From the IMG/VR virus record IMGVR_UViG_3300025526_000061, positions 1 to 40,470 of that record: 40,470 bases of DNA; one strand, written 5' to 3'. Of the stretch, positions 25,227-33,699 are shown piece after piece. Position 1 is the stretch's first letter. The number at the start of each line of letters is the position of its first letter. A program made the translations under genes and the position numbers. The DNA comes from a virus. The notes under the pieces were generated by a model, which worked only from the letters and a program-made list of their open reading frames with translations, did not search any database and was not told the origin of the DNA.

Positions 25227-27323
25227 TTACGGCCGCAGCCGCTGATTCCTGGTCCTGATCCCCCGCGCCCGCGACACCATCACCCGCCGCGACGTTTCAT
25301 CCGTCCACGCTTCGGCCTCTGCCAGCACATCCACCAGCGCGTCCGCCGCCTCCTGCATCCCCGTCTCGCTCATGTGCGTGGTGTCGATCAGGTCCAGCCC
25401 AAGCGACTCCAGGTCCCACAAGGCTTGCTTGTACGGCGTGGCCGCCAGCCAGGCGTTGTACAGGCCCTTGGCCGTGGTGTTGGTCAGTGTGCGGTGCAGC
25501 GTCACGGCGACAACGCGGTAGCCCTTGCCCCGCAGGTAGTCGTAGAAGTCGATGTAGTTGGCGATGAGCGTGTCCGCGCCCGCTTGGTCGTTGCTCACGC
25601 TGGCCAGGTCGTTGAGGTTGATCCACGCGATGGCGATCTTGGCCGGGTTGGAGAGGCCGAGGAAGTTACCCGCCGCCCCGATGGTGGCGTCCCGCCGCCC
25701 GGAGATGGTCGTGTAGTTCGCCCCGCCGGTGCCGTAGTTGACGAGGGTGGTGTTCCGCAGGGTGGACGTGGGCAGCCGCCGGAAGACGTGCCGGTTACAC
25801 AGCGAGCCGGGCCGTCCGTAGGCACTGCTGCTGCCCTCGATCGCCACCAGCCGCGTGCGGGCCTGCCACCCCCCGAGAATGGCGAAGTAGTCTTCAAGGG
25901 CCGCAAGGTCCGTGGTGTCGAGGTCGCGCTGGTAGACCAGCACCGCCTCCATGTCCGCATGGGCCTGGGACTGGTTGTAATCCGCATTCGCCCCGATCCT
26001 GACCCCCGCCGACTCTGACGCCGTGAGGGCCGCACCGGCGCTCACGATCTCACTCCCGCGGCTGACTTCAACGCCCGTGGATCGGAAGTGCCAGCCCATC
26101 AGGTTGGGCGAGCCGTCGGCCCGCAGCTCGCTCGTCCGCACGTCCGCCGGGGTGCTCCCGGTGTAGGCAAAGCCTTCCATCCGCCCCGCATTCGTCGCCG
26201 CCACCGCCGCGCCGCTGCCGGGCGTGCCCAGCTGGACCCAGAACTGGCGGTCGTTGTGGACGTACTTCGCCGCCCGCTGACTCCCCACCACCAGCACGCT
26301 CGCGTTGCGGTTGCTCCACGGCGTCACGCCCGCGCCCGAGAGCACCTTTGGGAGCCCGCTGGTCTGCCCCACGTCGTTGTAGTCGTCGGTCTCCTGCACG
26401 TTGAGAGCCCCGCCGAACGCGAGCCGGGGGTTGCCCACCGTGTTCGTGTACGCGGGCTGGTTGTCCGCGGTGGCCTGCGAGAGCGTGTTGCCGCACCCCG
26501 AAAGGTCGTTCCACTGCTCGATCAGGGTTTCGTCGTTCTCGACCAGGTTGGACCCCGCGTCGATGTACGCGCTGGTGGGGTCGTACCACGCCGCCAGGCC
26601 GGGGATGTTGGCGGGGTACGTGACATAGGTGACCTGGTTGGTGCTGGGTGCGACCGCCACGCCGCCCTGCCCCGAGGCGTTGCCGTCCGTGTCCAGATCG
26701 GCCTGGAGGTAAATGTCCGCCGGAACAACCGACCCGGGCATCCGCCCCGCCGCCAGCTCGGCGATCTCGCCGCTGGTGAACTGCCGGCGGATGATGAGCA
26801 GCTTGTGGAGCAGGCCGTGGTGGTTGTAGGCCGTGTCGTTGTGCCGCCCGGGGCCGCTGACCACGCCGCTGAGCGCCACCTGCGACCCCGACGAGGCCCC
26901 CGACGTGCCCATCAGGACCCCGTCCATGTACAGCGTGAGGGCGTTGTTGACGTTGCCCGCGCAGTTCCCGATGATCGAATACCACCGGTTGAGCTGCATC
27001 AGCTTCGTCCCGTCGGACGTGTCGGGCGCGGAGCGGGCCTGCTGCCAGAGGTTGGCGGTGTCGTTGCTCGTCTCGCCGTTCTTGCTGATCGCAAACTCAA
27101 CGATGCCGACGGACGACGCCCCCGCGTCGCTGCGGCGGAGCATCACGCCAAAGCCGCTCCCAGCCCCGCCGCCGATGCAGACCTGGTAGCGGGGGAAGCT
27201 CCCGGTGCTGGACTTCTGGAGGCCCCAGTAGGCGATGCCGAACGCGGCGTTGGTGAGCGCCCCCTGGTTGGCCCACGCAAGACGGTTGTAGTTGGACCCG
27301 TTGAGGGCTGCGACGGCTGGCAT
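25227..27323 (-). CDS. Tail fibre/spike with LamG domains and SGNH hydrolase domain
   Basis: 698-aa protein in three parts. Residues about 10-200 are a LamG-like jelly roll (LNRWYSIIGNCAG, then ALTLYMDGVLMG). Residues about 240-485 are a second ConA-like unit opened by IPGLAAWYDPTSAYIDAG and QWNDLSGCGNTLSQ. Residues about 490-680 are an SGNH-type esterase: block I is EGSSSAYG at 496-503 (Ser499 in the position of the GDS serine), a Gly turn GTGGA at 531-535, block III INLND around Asn571, and the D-x-x-H pair DTTH at 647-650. Such proteins deacetylate or cleave cell-surface glycans during adsorption. The GDS aspartate is replaced by Ser498. The ATG is 3 bp after the holin-like stop. The role is inferred from family architecture. 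Confidence 0.7.
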   Translation of the reverse strand: MPAVAALNGSNYNRLAWANQGALTNAAFGIAYWGLQKSSTGSFPRYQVCIGGGAGSGFGVMLRRSDAGASSVGIVEFAISKNGETSNDTANLWQQARSAPDTSDGTKLMQLNRWYSIIGNCAGNVNNALTLYMDGVLMGTSGASSGSQVALSGVVSGPGRHNDTAYNHHGLLHKLLIIRRQFTSGEIAELAAGRMPGSVVPADIYLQADLDTDGNASGQGGVAVAPSTNQVTYVTYPANIPGLAAWYDPTSAYIDAGSNLVENDETLIEQWNDLSGCGNTLSQATADNQPAYTNTVGNPRLAFGGALNVQETDDYNDVGQTSGLPKVLSGAGVTPWSNRNASVLVVGSQRAAKYVHNDRQFWVQLGTPGSGAAVAATNAGRMEGFAYTGSTPADVRTSELRADGSPNLMGWHFRSTGVEVSRGSEIVSAGAALTASESAGVRIGANADYNQSQAHADMEAVLVYQRDLDTTDLAALEDYFAILGGWQARTRLVAIEGSSSAYGRPGSLCNRHVFRRLPTSTLRNTTLVNYGTGGANYTTISGRRDATIGAAGNFLGLSNPAKIAIAWINLNDLASVSNDQAGADTLIANYIDFYDYLRGKGYRVVAVTLHRTLTNTTAKGLYNAWLAATPYKQALWDLESLGLDLIDTTHMSETGMQEAADALVDVLAEAEAWTDETSRRVMVSRARGIRTRNQRLRP

Positions 27324-27326
27324 GCT

Positions 27327-27746
27327 TCACTTCCCCCGCTTCATCAGGCTGCGGCCCAGCGTGTACACGCCCGTGCTGACCCCCGCCAGGGCACACCCGA
27401 TCTCAATCCACAGCGACTTGTCCGCCTCAACCCCGCGGACGATCAGGTACACGCCCGCGATCGACACCGCCAGCGACTTCCAGAACTCGCTGGTCTTCCA
27501 CCCCGCCCGCGCGGCCGCCAGCTCGACCTTGCACTCAACCAGCTCCGCCATGCTCCCCGGCTCCGCGCGGGTGTGGATCTGTGCCGGCACCACCTCGCCC
27601 ATCGGCGTGAGCGTCGCACCGTCTTCGAACACCACAACCGCGTCCGCGCGGCGATCGACGGGCGGCTCCTCACCCGCCGCCATCACGATCTTCACCGCCT
27701 TCGCGAGCGACACCGTCTCATCCCCATTCGCCTGATACAGCTTCAT
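27327..27746 (-). CDS. Holin-like membrane protein (two C-terminal TM segments)
   Basis: 139-aa protein. The first 85 residues are soluble and charged; two hydrophobic segments follow, at about 88-105 (FWKSLAVSIAGVYLIV) and 111-133 (LWIEIGCALAGVSTGVYTLG), with a basic end (RSLMKRGK). The ATG has a good GGAGGT Shine-Dalgarno. Two TM helices with a charged C-terminus are common in class II holins, although the long soluble N-terminus is unusual for one. It is next to the fibre gene and near the spanin-like pair. A membrane-anchored accessory protein is an alternative. Confidence 0.45.
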   Translation of the reverse strand: MKLYQANGDETVSLAKAVKIVMAAGEEPPVDRRADAVVVFEDGATLTPMGEVVPAQIHTRAEPGSMAELVECKVELAAARAGWKTSEFWKSLAVSIAGVYLIVRGVEADKSLWIEIGCALAGVSTGVYTLGRSLMKRGK

Positions 27747-27870
27747 CCAGCACCTCCCTGCAAACCACCCGCGTCTGATTCAACAACCGCGGGCAGCGGA
27801 TTGGTTCTTCTGTGTTCCACGAAACCTTCACTGCATCGCGATCACCCCCTCTCTCAAAGCAACATCGCAA

Positions 27871-27944
<74 letters not shown>

Positions 27945-27984
27945 AACAACGGTCACGGGCTGAGTCCACCCGTGACGCGTGCAG

Positions 27985-28233
27985 TTACTTCCCGGCCGGC
28001 CGCTTGTCGAAGCCCTTCTCAGCCAGCATCGCCTCAACGTCATCAACGTGCAGGCAATCACACAGGCATGCACCCTCGCTCGCGTTCTGGATGGGCGCGA
28101 TGTTGCCGTTGCAGTAGTCGTTCCCGGCCACGGCACTGTGCAGCACCCCGGCCGCCCTGATCTTCCCGTCGCTGCTCCCCAGCTGAATCACCTTGTCGCC
28201 ATTCACAGCAGGACGTCCATTCCGATAGTGCAT
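27985..28233 (-). CDS. Small conserved-type phage protein
   Basis: 82-aa protein from ATG 28233 (a GTG three bases earlier is possible), with AAGGA seven bases upstream. It begins MHYRNGRPAVNGDKVIQL and ends with CLCDCLHVDDVEAML; the MHY-NGR-x-A-x-x-GD opening and the LHVDD ending recur in small phage proteins of unknown function. The Cys-x-Cys and neighbouring His could bind a metal. It is the last gene before the tRNA in reading order. Confidence 0.6.
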   Translation of the reverse strand: MHYRNGRPAVNGDKVIQLGSSDGKIRAAGVLHSAVAGNDYCNGNIAPIQNASEGACLCDCLHVDDVEAMLAEKGFDKRPAGK

Positions 28234-28298
28234 CACTCGTTCCTTTCAAACTTCGATCGACCACCACGGGGAACGTCCCCGCGTTCATCCCGTCAAGC

Positions 28299-28613
28299 TC
28301 ACACCAGCGCGATCGCCAGGGCGCCCACGATGCCCTGACGCACCAGGCCCCAGCTCTCACGATCCGCCGCGTCCGCGTGGTCGATGGCCAGCCCCGCCGC
28401 ACGGAGCATCATCGTGTCACCCGCCACCACCAGCACCTTCTCGTACCCCGGCTCACCCGCCGCCAGCTCCAGCAGCAGCAGCTGCTCATCCGCGAGTTGC
28501 TGGAGGTTCTCGAGGCTCGCCCGCGCCGCCTTGCCCTGGGCCTTCAGCGTCGCCGTCACGTCCGCCGCCAGCTTCTTCGCCAGCTCCTGCCGTTTCTTGT
28601 CCTGCTCGCTCAT
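28299..28613 (-). CDS. Hypothetical helical protein
   Basis: 104-aa protein starting MSEQDKKRQELAKKLAAD. Two amphipathic helices (about residues 1-45 and 50-75) and a hydrophobic C-terminus ending GIVGALAIALV. AAGGA is present upstream of the ATG. The longer reading to 28769 runs over the lipoprotein end. It lies next to the spanin-like pair; a membrane-associated lysis accessory is possible but not shown. Confidence 0.5.
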   Translation of the reverse strand: MSEQDKKRQELAKKLAADVTATLKAQGKAARASLENLQQLADEQLLLLELAAGEPGYEKVLVVAGDTMMLRAAGLAIDHADAADRESWGLVRQGIVGALAIALV

Positions 28614-28680
28614 CGTCGCCGTTCCTTCCCGGGCCGCAGCCCGTCCATGCCAACGTGTTACGCCATCCCACCGGCCCAGA

Positions 28681-29130
28681 TCACCGCGACAGCTTGTCGA
28701 GCACGTCGCCGTATTCCTTGAGCCGCTTGTGCAGGATCTCGGCGCCCTTGGGCCCGATCTGTTTCTCATCCAGCTGCCGTGCGATCCCCGCCTCCGCCGC
28801 GGCCCTCACCTCCGGCCAGTACGTCTCCCGCGCGGCGATGATGCCCTGGACGTCCCCGCCCGCCACCGCCGCAAAGAACTTGCTGATCGCCAGCTCGCTG
28901 TGCTGGAGCTGCGTCTCACCCATCGACTGCAACCCCGCCAGGGCGTCCTCGCGAACCCCCTCCGCGCGGTGCCCCGACAGCGCCGGCACCGCCACGTGCT
29001 CGCGGGTCTTCGTTCCCGCACACCCCGCGACGGGCACGATGCCCACCGCCATCACCACGCACAAGAACGCCAGCATCCAGAACCGGAACGCCTTCGTACA
29101 CCCGCCACCGATCGCCGCCAGAATGCTCAT
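28681..29130 (-). CDS. Lipoprotein, outer-membrane spanin candidate
   Basis: 149-aa protein with a type II signal: a hydrophobic segment at about 17-34 and a lipobox ending PVAGC at Cys37. The mature part is helical and charged (KTREHVAVPALSGHRAEGVR and a C-terminal coiled-coil-like KRLKEYGDVLDKL). The ATG overlaps the stop of the membrane coiled-coil gene by 4 bp. A membrane-anchored coiled-coil protein followed by a lipoprotein is the gene arrangement of phage i-spanin/o-spanin pairs, although this lipoprotein is longer than most o-spanins. No other clue to function is seen. Confidence 0.5.
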   Translation of the reverse strand: MSILAAIGGGCTKAFRFWMLAFLCVVMAVGIVPVAGCAGTKTREHVAVPALSGHRAEGVREDALAGLQSMGETQLQHSELAISKFFAAVAGGDVQGIIAARETYWPEVRAAAEAGIARQLDEKQIGPKGAEILHKRLKEYGDVLDKLSR

Positions 29131-29603
29131 GACTCCACCTTCCCATCGCGCGGTGCAATGCCCGCGGCCTTACGAAGGTCGCCGGCCAGCTCCGCCACTT
29201 CCGTTTTGATCTCGCCCAGCGACTTCACGACCTGCACCTCGAGGCGGTGCCGGCTCTCGCGCTCTTCGCGGACGAACGCCATCAACTCTTTCGACAGCTC
29301 GCTGAACCGCGCGGCCTGGCGCGACTCGACCGCCGCCAGCTTGTCATTGACGTCCTGCCGGATGCCCCCGACCTCATCGCTCAGCTCGTTGTGGTCAGCC
29401 CGCAGCTGGTTGTGGTCATGCCGCAGACCCTTCTGCGACCGCTCCCGCGCCCCGTCGCCGCGGGCCCACTTCACCACCGGGGCGACGATGGCGATGGCGC
29501 CCACCACGATCCCCACCGCCGTGGCAATCCACGCCAGGCTGGGGGCACCAGGTTCACCCCCGCCCCCCTCCGCGATCACGATTGCAGCCAGCAGAAGTCC
29601 CAA
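29127..29603 (-). CDS. Membrane-anchored coiled-coil protein, inner-membrane spanin candidate
   Basis: 158-aa protein with a hydrophobic segment at about 23-45 (LAWIATAVGIVVGAIAIVAP), then a basic region and a long heptad-rich helix (about 55-140, for example DVNDKLAAVESRQAARFSEL). The only in-frame start is a TTG at 29603 with a weak G-rich Shine-Dalgarno. It overlaps the lipoprotein gene by 4 bp. Architecture and pairing fit an Rz-type i-spanin; a membrane-tethered regulator cannot be excluded. Confidence 0.48.
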   Translation of the reverse strand: MGLLLAAIVIAEGGGGEPGAPSLAWIATAVGIVVGAIAIVAPVVKWARGDGARERSQKGLRHDHNQLRADHNELSDEVGGIRQDVNDKLAAVESRQAARFSELSKELMAFVREERESRHRLEVQVVKSLGEIKTEVAELAGDLRKAAGIAPRDGKVES

Positions 29604-29678
29604 CGCGCATCGCCCCCGCCCCCTTCAGCGAACCACCCGCGCGGGAACAACCGCGGGGTGCGCACTGGGGCCACTTGC

Positions 29679-29705
29679 GGCCGCTGGCGGACTAAACCAG
29701 CGGCC
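29679..29705 (-). terminator. 9-bp stem hairpin, possible terminator
   Basis: GGCCGCTGG at 29679-29687 pairs perfectly with CCAGCGGCC at 29697-29705 around a 9-base loop containing the TAG of the 29692-30048 open frame. It lacks a U-run. It separates the sparse segment from the spanin-like genes. Confidence 0.45.
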
Positions 29706-30048
29706 AATGCACGTCGGAGAGCCCGGACCATACCGCCGGCCCCGACTCTGTCAAACGCCATTCCCCCGCACCCTCGATTCCAGCCCCCCAGGGCCGATCC
29801 GCGAACCCCAACGCGCGGCACGATGACCAGGCTGCGCGTTCCCGAAACCACGAATCGCGAATCTCAACGCCCAAAAACCTGGCAAGCTCAACCCCCGTCG
29901 CCTTGTCGCCCTCATAAGGGGTGGGGGGGTCTGGTAGTACCTTGGAAAAAAAATCCCAGGTCCCCTCAGTGTCCTGAAAAATCTGGCAGCCTCGACCTCG
30001 AGTTTTTTTAGGGTCGCGTTTGGCGCGTCCCGAATCGCTCCCTGGCAC
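29692..30048 (-). CDS. Uncertain small open frame
   Basis: 118-residue frame from a GTG at 30048 without a good Shine-Dalgarno. It reads like protein in places (GTWDFFSKVLPDPPTPYEG, then EWRLTESGPAVW, which resembles the end of a winged-helix fold). Codon choice is far less GC-biased than in neighbouring genes, and part of it (VELARFLGVEIRDSW) is the translation of a dispersed repeat found between other genes. It may be a recent arrival, a remnant, or not a gene at all. Confidence 0.25.
   Translation of the reverse strand: MPGSDSGRAKRDPKKTRGRGCQIFQDTEGTWDFFSKVLPDPPTPYEGDKATGVELARFLGVEIRDSWFRERAAWSSCRALGFADRPWGAGIEGAGEWRLTESGPAVWSGLSDVHWPLV
29851..29881 (-). repeat. Dispersed repeat R2, copy in the sparse segment
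   Basis: Plus strand CGAATCGCGAATCTCAACGC followed by CCAAAAACCTG. Twenty-odd positions match the copy before the ParB-like gene. It is part of the uncertain frame 29692-30048. Confidence 0.55.
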
Positions 30049-30225
30049 GGCTGGAACGCGTTCCTATAGCCCTAGTCCAGGCTGCAGAACATCAGTGATG
30101 ATGGAGGGTGATCACGGATCATCCACGAAAGTCTGCGCCTAAGCGGCGTATACCGCGAACGCGTGCCAGCCGTGCGATCGGTTCTGTTTGGGTTGGTGGG
30201 CGGGGCGGAAGGGTGCCGCGCGGCC

Positions 30226-32937
30226 TTACATCCCGACGTCGTCACGCCCGCCGGCATCGGGCATCCAGTTGCCCACCTCGCCGCGCGTCTGCTTCGCCCG
30301 CCACTTGCTCAGCTCGAGCTTCGCTTCGGCCTTGAGGTACGTGCCCTTGTACCTGCGATCCCGCCGCTTGTCCTCTTGCCTGGGTTGCCACAGGCTGGGC
30401 AGCAGGTACTTCGCCCTCATCTCAAACTTCCGCCGCCCCACGGGCTTCCTGTCCGCGATCACCGCACAGTGGCACACGTACGCCTCGTACGCCTCATCCA
30501 CCGTGAGCCCGTCCTGCGTGGGGTCGATCCCCATCCAATCCGTCTGGAAGGCCTTCACGTGGGCCGTCAGGCGCTCAAACTCCTCGCTCGCCTCCTCCGC
30601 CTCACCGCACAGCGAGATCGCCCTGGGCTTGCGCTTGGCCAGCCGCAGCGCCCCCATGATCGCGAACAGCATGATCCCCGCCGCCTCGCGCGGCACGCTG
30701 TCCTTGATGCTGGGGTCCTCCCGCCCGAACGCGCTCACCCGCATCGGGAAGAACACAAACCGCCCCGCCAGGGCCGTGCTCTCATCCTGCAGGTCCGGCT
30801 CCTCGTTCATGAACAGCACAATCCGGCACCCCAGCTTCACCGTCATCGACGGCTGATACAGGTCCCGCACCGGGATCCGGCCGCGGCCGCTGATCACCTT
30901 GAAGATCTCCACCAGCTTGGAGCTGCCCGCCATTCTGCCCACGTGCGCATCAGGCGCGATCGCCACGCTCTTGCCCACCAGCGGCGCCAGCGCGTGCCGG
31001 TCCTCCGCGAGCTGGTCGGGCAGGAACGCCGCCACGTTGTCCTCCCCGCACAACGCCGTGATGATGTCCTCTGTGTACCCCTTGCCGCTGCGGCGCTGCC
31101 CGACGTACGCGTAGATCTTCTCGATCGACCGGTCAGAGCTCACGATGTCCCCCAGCATCTCCTGATACTGGTCTTCCTTGTACTGATCCCCCTCGCACGC
31201 GTCCGCCAGCCACGCGTCAAACTTCGGGCACACCTCGCGGTACACCTCCGCCGGCACCATCGCCCCGCTCACGAGCCCCTGCAGCCGCGCGGTGTCCAGG
31301 TCGAATGGCAGGCACGTCGCCGTGAAGATCTCCGACGTGTGCGGCTGCAGCTGCACCCGGCCCGTGCTCAGCACCTCCGCCAGGTCCAGCACGCCGTTCC
31401 TGAACACCATCTTGTCCTTCAGCTCATCGACGCCGGCCGTGAACGCGGCCGCCACCTCGCTCAGCCGCGACGCCTTGCCCCACCAGGGCTTGCCCGTTTC
31501 GTCGATCGTGAGGGGCAGCCGCGCGGGCATCCGGTCCACCCGCGCGGCCGTGTCGATCGCCAGCGCCTTGACGATGTCCAGCACCTGCTTGTGCGTGGGC
31601 GTGTACTTGAGAATCGACGTGCTGCGCCCATGACCCTTCACGTACATGAACCCGTTGCACCAGTTCCACACGTCGCTCAAAATCTCCTCTTCCGAGATCT
31701 TGAGGTACCGCCCGCCGCCATAGACCCAGAAGGATGACCCCCACCGCACCAGCCCAAACCGCCGCTGCCCGTCGATCCGCCACTTCTCCCACAGGTACCG
31801 CCGCGCCTTCTCGATCGTCCCCTCGGGGATGATCGGCAGCTCGTCCCCCGCCTTGTGCGATGCCCAGGGCGGCGTCTCATCCCCTCCACCAGCCCCACCC
31901 TCTCCCCCCTCTGAACCACCCGCGGCGTCACCCTCGCCGGAACGCGTGCCATCCCCGCCGTTCTCCGGCTCACTGGGGGTTTGGGGCGAACTCTTAAGCG
32001 CCACCTGCCCCCGCATCAGCCCCCGCCACTCCGGGCTCGTCAGCAACCCCTCGCTCTTGCGCCCCGCCTTCGCGTCCGCGGCCCACACCATCGGCCACGT
32101 CACCTCATCCACGCCGTCAACGGGCTCACCCATCCAGACGTCGCCCGGCTTGACCAGCCCCGGCGCCGTCCTGCTGTCGGGCTCCTCGACGATGTAATCG
32201 ACCCTGGGGAACCTGCTCCACAGCTCGATCGACGCGATATGCCCCGCCCTGCACCCCTCGGCCATGCCGGCGACCTTGTCCGCCGACTGCCCCGCCGCGG
32301 GCTTCTTCTCCCGGATCCACTCCTCGAGCATCGCCCTGGCGTCCGCCTTGAGCTTGCGGCCGCTCACCGACGCCGCGATCACCACCGTGTGCACCGGTCC
32401 ATCGGGCGCGAGCACGCCCACGGGCGGCTGGATGCACGCCAGGCTCTTCGCCTCGTGGAACGCCCACACCGGCAGCCCCGTAGTCCGCATGATCGCCAGG
32501 GCGCTCTCAAGCCCCACCGTGAGCACCAGCACGCCATCGGGATACTCATTGCTCAGCCTGATCGGCCGCCCCCGCGCGGCGCCCAGCATCAGCTCCGCGT
32601 TGCCCAGCTCGACCCCCCGGGGAATGGGCTTCCCCTCCGGGTCCAGGAACAACCGGTACAGCCCCGCCAGCGCCCCGGTGGGCATGCTGAACGGCGCGAT
32701 GATCGCCGGTCCCCGCACCGTGCTCTTTTTCCCCGCCGCGTCCGTCTCCGCGCGCTCATAGCACGCCGGGTGGTACCGCAGCACATTGCCGACCAGGCCC
32801 GCCGGCAGCAGCGACGGCGTCAGCCCGGCACCACGCAGCCAGTCCGTCACCCTGGTGTGGTCACGCTCGGCCGCGTCCCGCCAGATCTCCAGGCAGATCT
32901 CCCGCCACTGCGCCTTGATCTCATCCTCGCGGCTCAA
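30226..32937 (-). CDS. Primase-helicase: degenerate TOPRIM-like module plus SF3 helicase
   Basis: 903-aa replication protein. Residues about 70-210 follow the phage Toprim_3 layout (APFSMPTGALAGLYRLFLDP, then LTVGLESALAIM at 139-150, then VHTVVIAASVSGR at 182-194). The E-G usually found before the LE-ALA segment reads VG, and the D-x-D that normally follows the VVIAA strand reads SVS, so the metal ligands are missing. A Gly/Glu/Pro-rich linker covers about 316-357. Residues about 560-770 are a superfamily 3 (D5/P4-type) helicase with Walker A GQRRSGKG at 613-620 and the motif C strand RIVLFMNEEP ending at Asn711. The start is a TTG in a TTGA overlap with the upstream gene; no in-frame ATG lies near. 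Confidence 0.78.
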   Translation of the reverse strand: MSREDEIKAQWREICLEIWRDAAERDHTRVTDWLRGAGLTPSLLPAGLVGNVLRYHPACYERAETDAAGKKSTVRGPAIIAPFSMPTGALAGLYRLFLDPEGKPIPRGVELGNAELMLGAARGRPIRLSNEYPDGVLVLTVGLESALAIMRTTGLPVWAFHEAKSLACIQPPVGVLAPDGPVHTVVIAASVSGRKLKADARAMLEEWIREKKPAAGQSADKVAGMAEGCRAGHIASIELWSRFPRVDYIVEEPDSRTAPGLVKPGDVWMGEPVDGVDEVTWPMVWAADAKAGRKSEGLLTSPEWRGLMRGQVALKSSPQTPSEPENGGDGTRSGEGDAAGGSEGGEGGAGGGDETPPWASHKAGDELPIIPEGTIEKARRYLWEKWRIDGQRRFGLVRWGSSFWVYGGGRYLKISEEEILSDVWNWCNGFMYVKGHGRSTSILKYTPTHKQVLDIVKALAIDTAARVDRMPARLPLTIDETGKPWWGKASRLSEVAAAFTAGVDELKDKMVFRNGVLDLAEVLSTGRVQLQPHTSEIFTATCLPFDLDTARLQGLVSGAMVPAEVYREVCPKFDAWLADACEGDQYKEDQYQEMLGDIVSSDRSIEKIYAYVGQRRSGKGYTEDIITALCGEDNVAAFLPDQLAEDRHALAPLVGKSVAIAPDAHVGRMAGSSKLVEIFKVISGRGRIPVRDLYQPSMTVKLGCRIVLFMNEEPDLQDESTALAGRFVFFPMRVSAFGREDPSIKDSVPREAAGIMLFAIMGALRLAKRKPRAISLCGEAEEASEEFERLTAHVKAFQTDWMGIDPTQDGLTVDEAYEAYVCHCAVIADRKPVGRRKFEMRAKYLLPSLWQPRQEDKRRDRRYKGTYLKAEAKLELSKWRAKQTRGEVGNWMPDAGGRDDVGM

Positions 32938-33575
32938 GCGTTCACCGCCTTCGCGGCCGCGTGGGGGGTGGGGGAGTTGGCCACCAGGAACAACCGCGGC
33001 GACACGCGCGGGTCCACCACCTCCCGCCGCACCGTGTACCCCGGCAGCTGCTCCAGGTCCTCCTTCAGCAGCTTCTTGCTCTCGCTGCTCAGCCCCACCG
33101 CCGCCATCAGCTCCCGGAACGTCATCCCCGGCCGCACCGTCAGCAGCTCCACCTCCCGCCGCCGCCGCTCGAGCACCCCCGCCACCCGCACGCTCACCAC
33201 CGCCTTCAGCCCCGCCTCGATCGCCGCCCCGTCCACCGTGTCCATCGCCGCCACCGCTGCCGCCCGCCGCAGCGACCCCGTATTCCCCTCGAGCAGCTCC
33301 CCCGCCTCCGGCTTCCCCACTCCCAGCCCGCCGCTCACGTACCGCACCCGCGCGAACTGCGCCATCGCCCCCGCCAGGTCCTTCACCGCCGGGTCCAACC
33401 CACAGCGGATCCTCCGCAGCACCACGCACGCCGCCCGGGCCCGCCGCTCAATCCCCCGCGCCGTCAACCCATCCAGCTCCCGGGGGTGGGGCTCCTTCCA
33501 CCCGCCCGCGCGGCACGCCAGCCACAGCCGCAGCCGCGCCACCTCATCCCCTGAAGACACGCTCACCCTGGCCAT
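32934..33575 (-). CDS. Hypothetical protein with winged-helix-like C-terminus
   Basis: 213-aa protein from ATG 33575 (MARVSVSSGDEVARLRLW); a longer frame to 33725 runs through the hairpin repeat region and is rejected. The C-terminal third (TFRELMAAVGLSSESKKLL, then LPGYTVRREVV) resembles a winged helix. The middle is Ala/Val-rich helix. It overlaps the primase-helicase TTG by 4 bp, so the two are probably translated as a unit; a loader or origin-binding role is inference from that. Confidence 0.5.
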   Translation of the reverse strand: MARVSVSSGDEVARLRLWLACRAGGWKEPHPRELDGLTARGIERRARAACVVLRRIRCGLDPAVKDLAGAMAQFARVRYVSGGLGVGKPEAGELLEGNTGSLRRAAAVAAMDTVDGAAIEAGLKAVVSVRVAGVLERRRREVELLTVRPGMTFRELMAAVGLSSESKKLLKEDLEQLPGYTVRREVVDPRVSPRLFLVANSPTPHAAAKAVNA

Positions 33576-33643
33576 CCCTGACCGCCCTTCCACGAACCAT
33601 CGCTGCCTGCGATCGCTCAAGCCCTGCCACACGCCATCCGCCA

Positions 33644-33667
33644 AACCACGAAACCAAACACGGCCGC
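33644..33667 (-). repeat. Dispersed repeat R2, copy next to hairpin H1
   Basis: AACCACGAAACCAAACACGGCC on the plus strand, a diverged member of the R2 family (consensus near AACCGCGAAMCWCAACGGCC). It overlaps the left arm of hairpin H1. Confidence 0.5.
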
Positions 33668-33692
33668 GGCGTTCCCGCCATCGCGGCCGTGT
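33658..33692 (-). terminator. GC hairpin H1 of the small-gene array
   Basis: ACACGGCCGCG at 33658-33668 pairs with CGCGGCCGTGT at 33682-33692, loop 13 bases. It starts 8 bases after the stop of the 33700-34086 gene. Sequence (GGCCGCGGCGTTCCC) is shared with hairpins at 34148-34173 and 34671-34704. Confidence 0.6.
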
Positions 33693-33699
33693 GGATCGA

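Larger units (their letters stand above)
29604..30225 (-). other. Sparse segment with A/T tracts between lysis and replication genes
   Basis: About 620 bases with no well-supported gene. It holds two A/T tracts, eight A's near 29946-29953 and seven T's near 30004-30010 on the plus strand, a hairpin at 29679-29705, a low-confidence open frame (29692-30048) and one copy of a dispersed repeat. Base composition and codon use differ from all neighbours. It could be a control region, a replication origin, or an acquired fragment. Confidence 0.45.

Noticed and set aside
30072-30257. Open frame of 61 residues upstream of the sparse segment
   Set aside because: Overlaps the end of the primase-helicase, has no domain and no good ribosome-binding site.
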